Assembly: GCA_938743325.2 (NCBI GenBank)
Contig: OW568862.1
Coordinates: 123,501 to 187,500 of the forward strand
Reading direction: 5' to 3'
From: Pycnococcus provasolii
Lineage: Eukaryota > Chlorophyta > Pseudoscourfieldiophyceae > Pseudoscourfieldiales > Pycnococcaceae
DNA length: 64,000 bases
The notes below the pieces were generated by a model, which saw only the letters and a program-made list of their open reading frames with translations, was not told the origin of the DNA and did no database searches. Of the stretch, positions 28,426 through 37,560 are shown piece after piece. How positions within the stretch are numbered: position 1 is the stretch's first letter; every line of letters starts with the position of its first letter. The position numbers and the translations under genes are program-made.

Positions 28426-30141
28426 TCACCGTCTCAGCTCGGCGGCAAGCACGCGTGCAACCACCTGGGGGGACAGCCACAAGGTTCTCAACGGCTCGAG
28501 CAAAGAGAACGCGCGGTCAACTTGCCATCGCACAGTTCGATCCACCAAGCCAGCGCGAGAGCATGCCGTGAGATATCTATCGAGCAGCGTGACGCCACCC
28601 ATGCGTGAGCGGTCAAAGCTCGTCGCACGAATCCATGCGCCATCCACGGAGCGCGCGAGAACGCCGTGCATGCATCGGCACGTTTCTGCGTTAAACACGA
28701 GAGTTCCGCCAGCTCCAGTCAAATGTGCGCCAATGGCCCTTGCACTGATTGCTGCCATGCTCACGCCCTGGCCGTATATGGGATTAGGGGCGCACAGCGC
28801 ATCGCCGAATGCGAGATATCCGGGTACTGGCCGATCCACCGACTCCCATCGTCTCCTTTGGTTCCGCGTTGAAGATATGCGCGCCGCGCGCTGCTGAACG
28901 GCTTCGGCGGCGCAGACGAGATCGCCGATGAGCGGATCGGGCAAACTCCTCGCGTACTCGAAAAACCCATCCAAGTCCGATGGTGGTCGTTCGCCTTTGA
29001 CACCAGCGAGGCACACGAGCCAGAGATTGGATTCAACTGGATACAGCAAACCGTACCGCCGCCCTTTCTCGGGCGAATGTTCGCATCGCAGAACGGCACG
29101 ACGGTGCCATGCGACATCTTCGCTGCTCTTTGCGAAGATGCGTTCCATAGCCGCCGACGCCGCTGCTTTGGGCATGTCGTCCGGTGGCTTCATGAGCAAC
29201 GTTGCCTCGGTGATTCCAACGTCGAGAATCTCAAGCTGAGGCACGTCGGCGCTGATATTTCCGCACGCCGCGGCGTCGCCAATCCAGCGCGCGAACCTCG
29301 AGCCTCTTCCACTCGCGTCGATGACGAGGCTCGCCTTGATATCTCGTGTGCTTCCACCTCGTCGCTTACTGCTCCTTACGGTGATACCAGTCGCTGCACC
29401 ATTTTCGATGATGAGGCTCGTCGCCTTGCATCCACTCTCAATCGAGATGCCTGGCATTTGCAGCACGCGCGAGCGCACGGTCGCCTCGAGGAGGGGTCTT
29501 GAGCAGAGCACGGTGTCGCTCCGCACTCCCTCATCTGAGCTTGGTAGCCACTGGCCGTCGACGTTGACGTGGAAGATCTTGGTGAGGTCAGCCTTAACAG
29601 CGTGTTGGTGTTCAATTTCGCGTACTATTCCTGGCAAGAGGTCGTCGAGAGCGCAAGCTCCGCCCGCAAGCAGTGTGTGAACGTGCCTCGCCTGTGGCGT
29701 CCCTGCTCGCGTTCGTCGTAGGCGTGCGAGCGCCGTCCTCTGGCCGTTATCTATGTCTATGTTGTTGTTGCTGTTGCTGTTGCTGCACCCATCTTCTTCG
29801 TCGTCGTCTTTTTCGATGACCTTGGCGTAGTATCCCGCGCGTGCGAATGCCACAGCCACGAGGAGTCCCGCGAGCGACGCGCCGACGACCACGACATTTT
29901 CCCTATTACTAAGGTTATTATGAAGTTCTACATCTTCACGACTCTCGCGCGTAACTCCATCGGAACCACCACACAGTGCAAGAAAAAGAATCTGACGAGG
30001 GGTGGTAATGGAAGGGTACCTATAATGCGAAGGATAATGCGGCACAAAGCTACGGTTACTGCTATTAAGCCTAGCCTTGTAGTACCGGCCTCGAGGAAGT
30101 AACATGCGAGTCCGAAGAACGTGGCTTGCACATGGCGCCAT
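28426..30141 (-). CDS. FAD-dependent monooxygenase/halogenase-type oxidoreductase
   Basis: The product is about 571 residues from ATG at 30141; another Met at 30105 is possible. A basic/aromatic N-terminal extension of about 80 residues with a hydrophobic stretch could be a targeting peptide. A Rossmann dinucleotide motif follows (VVVVGASLAGLLVAVAFARAG, near residue 87; the loop is GASLAG). The middle has the SLVIDASGRGSRF motif and the C-terminal third a flavin GD-type motif (YLAFGDALCAPNPIYGQG). Together these indicate a group A flavoprotein monooxygenase, or one of the halogenase-like relatives common in bacteria. I do not see the WxWxIP motif of tryptophan halogenases. The substrate is unknown. 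Confidence 0.83.
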   Translation of the reverse strand: MAPCASHVLRTRMLLPRGRYYKARLNSSNRSFVPHYPSHYRYPSITTPRQILFLALCGGSDGVTRESREDVELHNNLSNRENVVVVGASLAGLLVAVAFARAGYYAKVIEKDDDEEDGCSNSNSNNNIDIDNGQRTALARLRRTRAGTPQARHVHTLLAGGACALDDLLPGIVREIEHQHAVKADLTKIFHVNVDGQWLPSSDEGVRSDTVLCSRPLLEATVRSRVLQMPGISIESGCKATSLIIENGAATGITVRSSKRRGGSTRDIKASLVIDASGRGSRFARWIGDAAACGNISADVPQLEILDVGITEATLLMKPPDDMPKAAASAAMERIFAKSSEDVAWHRRAVLRCEHSPEKGRRYGLLYPVESNLWLVCLAGVKGERPPSDLDGFFEYARSLPDPLIGDLVCAAEAVQQRAARISSTRNQRRRWESVDRPVPGYLAFGDALCAPNPIYGQGVSMAAISARAIGAHLTGAGGTLVFNAETCRCMHGVLARSVDGAWIRATSFDRSRMGGVTLLDRYLTACSRAGLVDRTVRWQVDRAFSLLEPLRTLWLSPQVVARVLAAELRR

Positions 30142-30596
30142 CGTCACCACCTGATAGCAGTCCCCCCCTAAGGGTTGCACATGTGTGGAACGAACGAACC
30201 CACCCGCCAACAAAAAAGGAAGGGAGGAGGAGGACTGGTAATTAAAGGGATCTCCCAAGAAACAGTCGGGCCAAACGCATGCCGAAGCCATAGGGTTAGA
30301 CCACTGTACTGTAAGGTGTGATGTCACATATGTACATACAGTATGTACATGCATGCTGTGGGGAGTGTGGGCACGGCACTGCACTGCACAGTAGGGTAGT
30401 GCACACCCACAAGGTCAAGGGGAATCGTCATTACGGCCTTACTTAACTTACGGGCAGACGGAACGGGGAGGATTGCCCATTTGATTTGGGGGAGAGGAGA
30501 GGCCGTCTAAGGTGAGGCTCGTCTTTCCCGCCCCTGGCTGCCTGGCATTCTCTCAAAAAAATCAACTCCACTGCAACGACACGTGTGCTCGACCTC
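30142..30596. other. Divergent promoter region
   Basis: Shared upstream region of the FAD oxidoreductase (minus) and the repeat protein (plus). It holds a GTACAT-rich, partly palindromic stretch near 30328-30355 and a single TAGGGTTAG element at about 30292. The upstream extension of the FAD frame into this region has only short Met-containing, unconserved-looking sequence and is treated as non-coding. Confidence 0.5.
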
Positions 30597-33026
30597 ATGC
30601 ACACCTCACGAGCTGTCTCTTACGTGCCGGCCGCGGTCACCTCGCCGGTGCAAGGATCGGCCATACCGGCCGAACCTTCCACGGCGATCAGCGGCAAGGT
30701 TTCTGGCTCGTATCGTTGCTTCGAGGTTGCGCGCGCGTACGTGCGCACGCTCGGCCTCAAGAGCTGGAAGGATTGGCAGGCGTGGAGTAAGTCAGGCGCG
30801 AGGCCGCACGACATTCCGGGCCATCCTCATACGATGTACAAGCAATCAGGCTGGCTATCGTACGGCGACTTCCTCGGATTTGCGGAGGGCCAAGGTGCGC
30901 GTGGCTCGTTTCGCAGCTTCGAGGATGCGCGCGCGTACGTGCGCACGCTCGGCCTGAAGAGCGCGAGGGAGTGGGAGGCGTGGAGGAAGTCAGGCGCGCG
31001 TCCGCACGACATTCCGAGCGATCCTTATGCGACGTACGCGTCATCCGGCTGGATGTCTTACGACGACTTCCTCGGATTTGCGGAGGGCAAGGTGGCTCGC
31101 TCGTTTCGCAGCTTCGAGGATGCCCGCGCGTACGTGCACACGCTCGGTCTGAAGAGCGCGAGGGAGTGGGAGGCGTGGAGGAAGTCAGGCGCGCGTCCGC
31201 ACGACATTCCGAGCGATCCTTATGCGACGTACGCGTCATCCGGCTGGATGTCTTACGACGACTTCCTCGGATTTGCGGAGGGCAAGGTGGCTCGCTCGTT
31301 TCGCAGCTTCGAGGTTGCGCGCGCGTACGTGCGCACGCTCGGTCTGAAGAGCGCGAGGGATTGGGAGGCGTGGAGCTCGTCAGGCGCGAGGCCTCACGAC
31401 ATTCCGAGCTCACCTGAGATGATGTACAGGTCATCGGGCTGGACGTCTTACGGCGACTTCCTCGGATACGCGGAGGGCAAGGTGGTGGCTGGCCGGTTTC
31501 GCTGCTTCGAGGATGCCCGCGCGTACGTGCACACGCTCGGTCTGAAGAGCGCGAGGGAGTGGGAGGCGTGGAGGAAGTCAGGCGCGCGTCCGCACGACAT
31601 TCCGAGCGATCCTTATGCGACGTACGCGTCATCCGGCTGGATGTCTTACGACGACTTCCTCGGATTTGCGGAGGGCAAGGTGGCTCGCTCGTTTCGCAGC
31701 TTCGAGGATGCCCGCGCGTACGTGCACACGCTCGGTCTGAAGAGCGCGAGGGAGTGGGAGGCGTGGAGGAAGTCAGGCGCGCGTCCGCACGACATTCCGA
31801 GCGATCCTTATGCGACGTACGCGTCATCCGGCTGGATGTCTTACGACGACTTCCTCGGATTTGCGGAGGGCAAGGTGGCTCGCTCGTTTCGCAGCTTCGA
31901 GGTTGCGCGCGCGTACGTGCGCACGCTCGGTCTGAAGAGCGCGAGGGATTGGGAGGCGTGGAGCTCGTCAGGCGCGAGGCCTCACGACATACCGAGCTCA
32001 CCTGAGATGATGTACGCATCATCGGGCTGGACGTCTTACGGCGACTTCGTCGGATACGCGGAGGGCAAGGTGGCTCGCTCGTTTCGCAGCTTCGAGGAAG
32101 CGCGTACGTATGTGCGCACGCTCGGCCTCAAGAGCTGGAAGGATTGGGAGGCGTGGAAGTCGTCAGGCGCGCGACCGCCCGACATTCCGAGCATTCCTGA
32201 GCAGGCGTACGCATCATCGGGCTGGCTATCTTACGGCGACTTCCTCGGATACGCGGACGGCAAGGTGGCTCGCTCGTTTCGCTCGTTCGAAGGCGCGCGC
32301 GCGTACGTGCATACGCTCGGTCTGAAGAGCACGGATGAGTGGCATGCGTGGAGTAAGTCATCCGCGCGCCCGCACGACATTCCGAGCTGTCCTTATGTGA
32401 CGTACAAGTCATCGGGCTGGACGTCTTGGGGCGACTTCATCGGATACGCGGAGGGAAAGGTCGCTCGCTCGTTTCGCAGCTTCCTCGACTTCGAGGATGC
32501 GCGTGCGTATGTGCGCTCGCTCGGTTTGAAGAGCTATAAGGCGTGGAGGGAGTGGAGCAGCAAGTCAGGCGCGCGCCCGCATAACATTCCGAGCATTCCT
32601 GAGAAGGCGTACAAGTCATCGGGCTGGACGTCGTACGGCGACTTCCTCGGATACGCGGTGGGCGAGGAAGCGCGGGTTAGACAACGTACGAACTTTCGCA
32701 GCTTCGAGGATGCGCGTGCGCACGTGCGCACGCTCGGTCTGAAGAGCGCGGAGGAGTGGCGCGCGTGGAGTGCGTCAGGCAAGCGACCGCACGACATTCC
32801 GAGCAATCCTGATAGGACGTACGCGTCATCGGGCTGGACGTCTATTGGCGACTTCCTCGGATTTGCGGGAGGCAAAGTGACTGGCGCGTATAAGCGCAAC
32901 GCTGCCGCGGCGGGTTTGCGGGCGCTGTTGGACAACGGCGCGGACAACGACGAAAAGGATGAGCAAGATGGAGATGACGAGGACGCACGCCGTCGCAAAC
33001 AGGCGAAGCGTCCACGCGGCGGATAA
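30597..33026 (+). CDS. Protein of 11 tandem ~65-residue repeats (phage-integrase-repeat-like) with basic tail
   Basis: The product is 809 residues from ATG at 30597. After about 35 residues there are 11 repeats with the pattern F-RSFEDARAYVRTLGLKS--EWEAW-KSG-RPHDIPS-P---Y-SSGW-SY-DFLG-AEGK. The spaced aromatic residues, the IPS-P and the GW--W/Y-DFLG end match, from memory, the short Phage-integrase repeat unit (INT_rpt) seen in bacteria and algae. Here it is repeated without any tyrosine-recombinase catalytic domain. The C-terminus is acidic and then basic (RRRKQAKRPRGG), a likely nuclear localisation signal. A DNA-binding array is a reasonable inference but unproven. Confidence 0.85.
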   Translation: MHTSRAVSYVPAAVTSPVQGSAIPAEPSTAISGKVSGSYRCFEVARAYVRTLGLKSWKDWQAWSKSGARPHDIPGHPHTMYKQSGWLSYGDFLGFAEGQGARGSFRSFEDARAYVRTLGLKSAREWEAWRKSGARPHDIPSDPYATYASSGWMSYDDFLGFAEGKVARSFRSFEDARAYVHTLGLKSAREWEAWRKSGARPHDIPSDPYATYASSGWMSYDDFLGFAEGKVARSFRSFEVARAYVRTLGLKSARDWEAWSSSGARPHDIPSSPEMMYRSSGWTSYGDFLGYAEGKVVAGRFRCFEDARAYVHTLGLKSAREWEAWRKSGARPHDIPSDPYATYASSGWMSYDDFLGFAEGKVARSFRSFEDARAYVHTLGLKSAREWEAWRKSGARPHDIPSDPYATYASSGWMSYDDFLGFAEGKVARSFRSFEVARAYVRTLGLKSARDWEAWSSSGARPHDIPSSPEMMYASSGWTSYGDFVGYAEGKVARSFRSFEEARTYVRTLGLKSWKDWEAWKSSGARPPDIPSIPEQAYASSGWLSYGDFLGYADGKVARSFRSFEGARAYVHTLGLKSTDEWHAWSKSSARPHDIPSCPYVTYKSSGWTSWGDFIGYAEGKVARSFRSFLDFEDARAYVRSLGLKSYKAWREWSSKSGARPHNIPSIPEKAYKSSGWTSYGDFLGYAVGEEARVRQRTNFRSFEDARAHVRTLGLKSAEEWRAWSASGKRPHDIPSNPDRTYASSGWTSIGDFLGFAGGKVTGAYKRNAAAAGLRALLDNGADNDEKDEQDGDDEDARRRKQAKRPRGG
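30905..32085 (+). repeat. 588-bp internal segmental duplication in the repeat protein gene
   Basis: A block spanning three protein repeats is present twice. The sequence at 30971-31417 recurs at 31559-32005 (offset 588 bp, about 3 x 196) with very few differences. The gene therefore grew recently by in-frame unequal exchange, as did the giant gene at the left end. Confidence 0.9.
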
Positions 33027-33632
33027 GGAAATGTTCCTGTAAATTACAACACGATGTAAATCATGTCACAGTGCCGGACATATAAGGTACCTCAATCAAA
33101 CTCGATGCATCTGAATGAATACACCGCCAAATGCAGGACCAAACTGAGACATGCCTCGTGACGTTTGTTTCTTTTCCAAGCATGCAAGAAACACGCACGT
33201 ACCTACTATACTGATCGTGCGCAATGTTCATCGTGAACATTGTCACATACATACAGTAGTAAGTATGTAATCCTTCTGAACTACATAACCTTATGTACAT
33301 ACCCAGACAGGTAAAGAAAGGTAACTTAAGGTTAGGATGTGGATGTGGATGTGGATGCGGGCGTTAGGGTTTAAGGGAATTGCATAAGAGTAACTAGGGT
33401 TAACCATTATTAAGGGCATAGACTAGGGACAGGCCCCTCAATGCCGGCCCGGGATCCCGGGGGGGATCCCCTTCCCTTCTTGTCCCCTCAACTCCTCACT
33501 CCCCCGGATTTCACCCGGTAATGCGGACAGCCTGCCTTAACTTCCCGTACAGTGGGGAAAAGTAAAGTCAACAACCCCCCCTCCTTGCCTATCATCGCGA
33601 TCCCAGAGCTCGCTCGAGAGATATCAATAATA
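33027..33632. other. Intergenic region upstream of lipase-like gene
   Basis: About 600 bp without a gene. It contains a short GGATGT tandem (33336-33360), a GTTAGGGTTTAAGGG telobox-like stretch (33362-33376), a GATCCCGGGGGGGATCC inverted sequence near 33450, and a lower-GC part near 33030-33310. This is the presumed promoter of the next plus-strand gene. Confidence 0.5.
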
Positions 33633-36600
33633 ATGTCGGCGCCGTCCACGTCCACGTCCACGTCCACGGCTCCTTTAAGAAGGGAAGTTGGTGGTGTTGA
33701 GGAGTCGAAGTCCTCTCGATCTCTTGAATACGAGAATACAAATAAGACCTTTGTGAGTCCTTCCGTCCCTCCTGAAGTACAGCTTGCTGGTCAGCCTGAT
33801 GGCCGTCGTCTTTCTGCGCCGGCCGTGCTGCCGCCCCTGAACATCGCACCGGGTTCATATGGAGATCGAGGCGGGACAACAACAACAGCAGCAGGAGGAG
33901 GAGGAGGAGGAGGAGGAGGAGGAGTGCGCAGTGCAGCGGGGTCAAGAAGAACGTCGAGGGAAATTGGAGTCAGGCAAGATAGTCAGGATGATCACCACCA
34001 ACACAACACAGTACGGGTAAGAAGTGCAGCAACCCAAGGTGCAACAGAACACGCGGAAGTCGAACAAGGACTCGTCATGGCCAAAATTGCGCAAAACACG
34101 ACGATGCAGCCAAAACGAACGTCCAGAGACCTCAGCATATATGCTGGCAGCAGTACACACACAACAACAACAACCAACTCCGCAACAGCTGTACAGCTCG
34201 TAGCGACGTTCGAGGTGGCAATCTACGTCAACGACTTCTTCAACGTAGACCTCTTCCAGCAAGGCCACTACGCGATCCGTCTGTCTGTAACCGGTGCGGT
34301 GGACTGTGGTGGTCAAGCGGCGGCGCCAGACACGACGACAAACTCGACACCTTGCTCGACGCCAAGGGCGAGCAGCGACAAGGGAACGGCGGCAGCCGCC
34401 GTCGCACGAAGTCCAACGGAGCGTGTCGTCGAAGCTAGACCAATCCGTGTGGTGGGCGATGTTAAGACGAAGGACAAGGCGTCGACGCACGTCGGCGATC
34501 GCTCCGTTCGTGTTCGACCTGTACGTATCAAGTACACGCACGAAAATCACAACATCGACGAGCTCGTCTGCTTTGAGCTCAACTTGCCCGTGCCAAATGC
34601 CGACGCGTGGAAAAGCGCATCTGCCACGGTGAAGGTGGAGCTGCTCTTCTTACCCGCAGGCAAAGACAGGGCATCGTCGGAAGCGCCGTGCGATCCAGAC
34701 AAGCTTGAGGTGGTAGCAACCAGCCACCTGCGCGTGCCAAACATTGCTGATGGCGTGCATGCCTTCTTTCCCATGAACTTTGACGAGTGGCACTTTGCGC
34801 GAAGCCAGCTTGTCATACACGCGGTTCCCGTCGGCGCGAGGGCACAGACGGCGACGGAAGCGGCGACGGTGGCTGCCCAGGCTGCGGCGATGGCATCGCC
34901 GCGGCCGAGATCAAGTCTCCCCGCCTCACCTCTGGCATTCTTCCAGCGGCGCAGCACGGCATACGCACCGAGTCCCGCACCCGCGACGCCGATGAACATG
35001 GGCGGAGATTTCGAGGAGGACGGGCGACGTGACCTTGATCCTTACCAAGCGAACGTATGCATGGATATGCTCGCGTCAGCCACGAGTGCAACTGCCGCCT
35101 ACCTCTCCGCGCTCCCTTCTTCAACCTTCGCCGACGCCGCGCAGACGGCATCGGCGCTCGCCGCGTCGACGCGCGACACGTGCGATGCCGCAGCGGGTGG
35201 CTTTGGCGGGTCGGATCCAGCGACGCCCGTGCCACCGCACAAGCTTCGCAAGTACCTGCGCGACGTGTCGCAAGGTGCCGGGAACGCGTGGAGGGCATTT
35301 CTCGCCGCCCACGAGCAGAGCGCGGCGACGTGCCTTTCGTTTCACAAGCAAGCGTGGAAGGAAAGCCGCGGAGATGAGTGGGCACCGCTCGTCGTCAAGA
35401 TGCCCGTCGACGGCAGCGATCCACCTGTGCCAGAGATGAGCACCACCGAAGTTCTCTTCGCCGCGCATTCCATCTCGACGAAGCGCCGCCGCGAGGCGGT
35501 GGCACTTCGTCGGAACTCTCTGCGCACGTCGCCGAATCCACCACCTCCGATTGAGGACCTACAAATCTTTGGAAGCAACACCGAAACGCAGCCCATCATT
35601 TGTCTGGAGAAGCTGACGATCGGGCCCAAAACTTTCACGGAAAGCCGGACGCCTCGCTCGTCGGCGACGAACGGCGTGTTCTTGGATGTTGACGATGCCT
35701 CCCCCACGCTGTCGCGCTCGAATAGTTCGTCTAACCTTGGCGGGCATCACCATGGCCACCTTGTCGTCTTCGTGCACGGTTTTCAGGGTGCGCCGACGGA
35801 CTTGAGGCTGGTTCGCAATCACATGATGAGTGCGATGCCCGGCATCGACAGCCTGATGTCCAGCAGCAATCGCGGGAAGACGTTCGACGATCTCAGCGAG
35901 ATGGGCAGTCGACTCGCGCAGGAGGTGAACGCGTACGTGTCGTCCAAGTACAAGACGGGCAGTGCGCATCCGCTGCGCGCCATATCGTTCGTGGGACATT
36001 CGATCGGCAACATTATCACTCGAGCTGCGGTGAGCGACGAGCTGTTCGCGCCGCTTCGCCAGCACCTTGGATTCTTTTTGAGCATCTCCGGCCCTCACCT
36101 TGGGTACATGTTCAGCACGAACGTTTTGTTCGACAGCGGTATGTGGCTTTTGAAAAATGTGCGGAGGAGCAAGAGTCTTCATCAGATTGCTCTGACGGAC
36201 GCGCGCGACCCTCGCGACAGCTACCTCTACCGTTTGGCGTCACGCGACTCGCTCCCAAATCTCTTCCGGCACATCATCTTCGTGAGCAGTCCTCAGGATC
36301 GCTACGTTCCGTACCACAGCGCTCGCGTGGAGACATCTTCGCAGATGAGCGGCAGCGCGACGGAGCCAAATGGATGTGCATCTGCCTCAGGTGGTAATTC
36401 GTCGCCACGCAAGATGGGCCGTTCTCGCTCGCAGATTCTCAGCGAGCTGCGTCGCCTTACGATGATCCCTCATGCGACACGCGCGTGCGACGTGACTCGC
36501 GTGGACGTTCACTTCCACGTTCCTAAGAAGATGTCGCTCGATCGGCTCGTGGGACGTGCAGCTCACATCGACTTCCTGGAGACGGACGTGTGGGCGCGCA

Positions 36601-36644
36601 TGGTGATGTGGCTCGTGATGCCAAAGGTTGCGAGCGCCATCTAA
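33633..36644 (+). CDS. FAM135/DUF676-type serine esterase (lipase-like)
   Basis: The product is about 1,003 residues from ATG at 33633. Residues 1-190 are disordered, with a Gly run. Residues 195-430 resemble the FAM135 N-terminal domain (AIYVNDFFNVDLFQQGHYAIRLS), with low-complexity insertions. The C-terminal 300 residues are an alpha/beta-hydrolase of the DUF676 type. They show an oxyanion-loop motif LVVFVHGFQG (about 712), the nucleophile elbow VGHSIGN (about 788, where GHSLG is usual), an acid candidate in SSPQDRYVPYHSARV (about 888) and late histidines in VHFHVPKK/HIDFLE (about 958-978). All triad candidates are present, so an active lipase or esterase is likely. Substrate and location are unknown. 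Confidence 0.88.
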   Translation: MSAPSTSTSTSTAPLRREVGGVEESKSSRSLEYENTNKTFVSPSVPPEVQLAGQPDGRRLSAPAVLPPLNIAPGSYGDRGGTTTTAAGGGGGGGGGGVRSAAGSRRTSREIGVRQDSQDDHHQHNTVRVRSAATQGATEHAEVEQGLVMAKIAQNTTMQPKRTSRDLSIYAGSSTHTTTTTNSATAVQLVATFEVAIYVNDFFNVDLFQQGHYAIRLSVTGAVDCGGQAAAPDTTTNSTPCSTPRASSDKGTAAAAVARSPTERVVEARPIRVVGDVKTKDKASTHVGDRSVRVRPVRIKYTHENHNIDELVCFELNLPVPNADAWKSASATVKVELLFLPAGKDRASSEAPCDPDKLEVVATSHLRVPNIADGVHAFFPMNFDEWHFARSQLVIHAVPVGARAQTATEAATVAAQAAAMASPRPRSSLPASPLAFFQRRSTAYAPSPAPATPMNMGGDFEEDGRRDLDPYQANVCMDMLASATSATAAYLSALPSSTFADAAQTASALAASTRDTCDAAAGGFGGSDPATPVPPHKLRKYLRDVSQGAGNAWRAFLAAHEQSAATCLSFHKQAWKESRGDEWAPLVVKMPVDGSDPPVPEMSTTEVLFAAHSISTKRRREAVALRRNSLRTSPNPPPPIEDLQIFGSNTETQPIICLEKLTIGPKTFTESRTPRSSATNGVFLDVDDASPTLSRSNSSSNLGGHHHGHLVVFVHGFQGAPTDLRLVRNHMMSAMPGIDSLMSSSNRGKTFDDLSEMGSRLAQEVNAYVSSKYKTGSAHPLRAISFVGHSIGNIITRAAVSDELFAPLRQHLGFFLSISGPHLGYMFSTNVLFDSGMWLLKNVRRSKSLHQIALTDARDPRDSYLYRLASRDSLPNLFRHIIFVSSPQDRYVPYHSARVETSSQMSGSATEPNGCASASGGNSSPRKMGRSRSQILSELRRLTMIPHATRACDVTRVDVHFHVPKKMSLDRLVGRAAHIDFLETDVWARMVMWLVMPKVASAI

Positions 36645-37560
36645 GCTAACTAAGAAGGCTGCCGATCCGATGGGACCTCAACAAAGAGCGATCATTTTTA
36701 AGGTGGACTTGCTTCCATGCCATTTCCAAAGGTACCTATCTCTTTTTTACTATAGTAACTTACTAGTACAGTATTTGCCTAATATCCAGACTACATGACT
36801 TGTTTTCTCCCATACAGGTACAGGTACCTATCGTAGTGTATTTGCATGCAGTGCACGCTGAATCGCACACGTGGTCCATTCGTACTACTTATGGCAAAGC
36901 TGCCGTGTCTCGCCTAGCCTACTACCTTAGTTGGTAGTCGGTATGTATGTTTTTCTTTCCCTGGACTTTTGCAGTCACGAGTTGAGTGCTTTACAGTACC
37001 CGCCCTGTAAAGGTAGGTCCACTTGGTTCTGCCTTCGAGCCCGTGACCGTAAGTTACCTAACCTTACAGTAGTTCTTACTATCGTAAGCAGTACAGTACC
37101 GTACTACACTTTTACCCCCCCCCCCCCCCCCGGCGGGGAACCACCCTTTGTTGTCAACCACACATGCCACAATCGTCCAGCTAAAGGTAAGATAGGGCAG
37201 TAGACCTACTAAGGTAGGAAGCCTACGGAGGCCCTCCACCGGCTCCACAACAAAAAACGCCCAATCAAACCCCGATTAAGGGCGTTCCTTGCTCCAAAGC
37301 AAGACGATGTAGAGGTAATTGGCAACCAACCCCCTGGGGCTCCCTGGGGCCGGATTATCAAGGGCGGATTAATATGCCCTTGGGATTATCCCCCCCCCCC
37401 CCCCGACAGCCCGATGCCTGGACTGCCTGAGCCCCCCTTCCCTTCGGCCCTTCCGCGCCTTGCTTTTGGAACCGTTCTCGGAGCAGAAGGGAAGCGAAAA
37501 GTTGCCCCGATCACAATCCCAATCCCAATCCCAATCACAACAGTGTCTTGCAGATACAAG
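36645..37560. other. Intergenic region with C17 and C15 tracts
   Basis: About 900 bp. It holds runs of 17 C (37115-37131) and 15 C (37390-37404) and several GGTACCT/GTAGGTA short repeats. An in-frame ATG at 37414 extends the next gene, but the added 49 residues are low complexity (repeated Ile-Pro), so the downstream ATG is preferred. Confidence 0.5.

Noticed and set aside
30757-32022. 421-codon minus frame opposite the 11-repeat gene
   Set aside because: A repetitive Arg/Ser/Cys shadow produced by the in-frame repeats; the plus-strand repeat is the conserved one.
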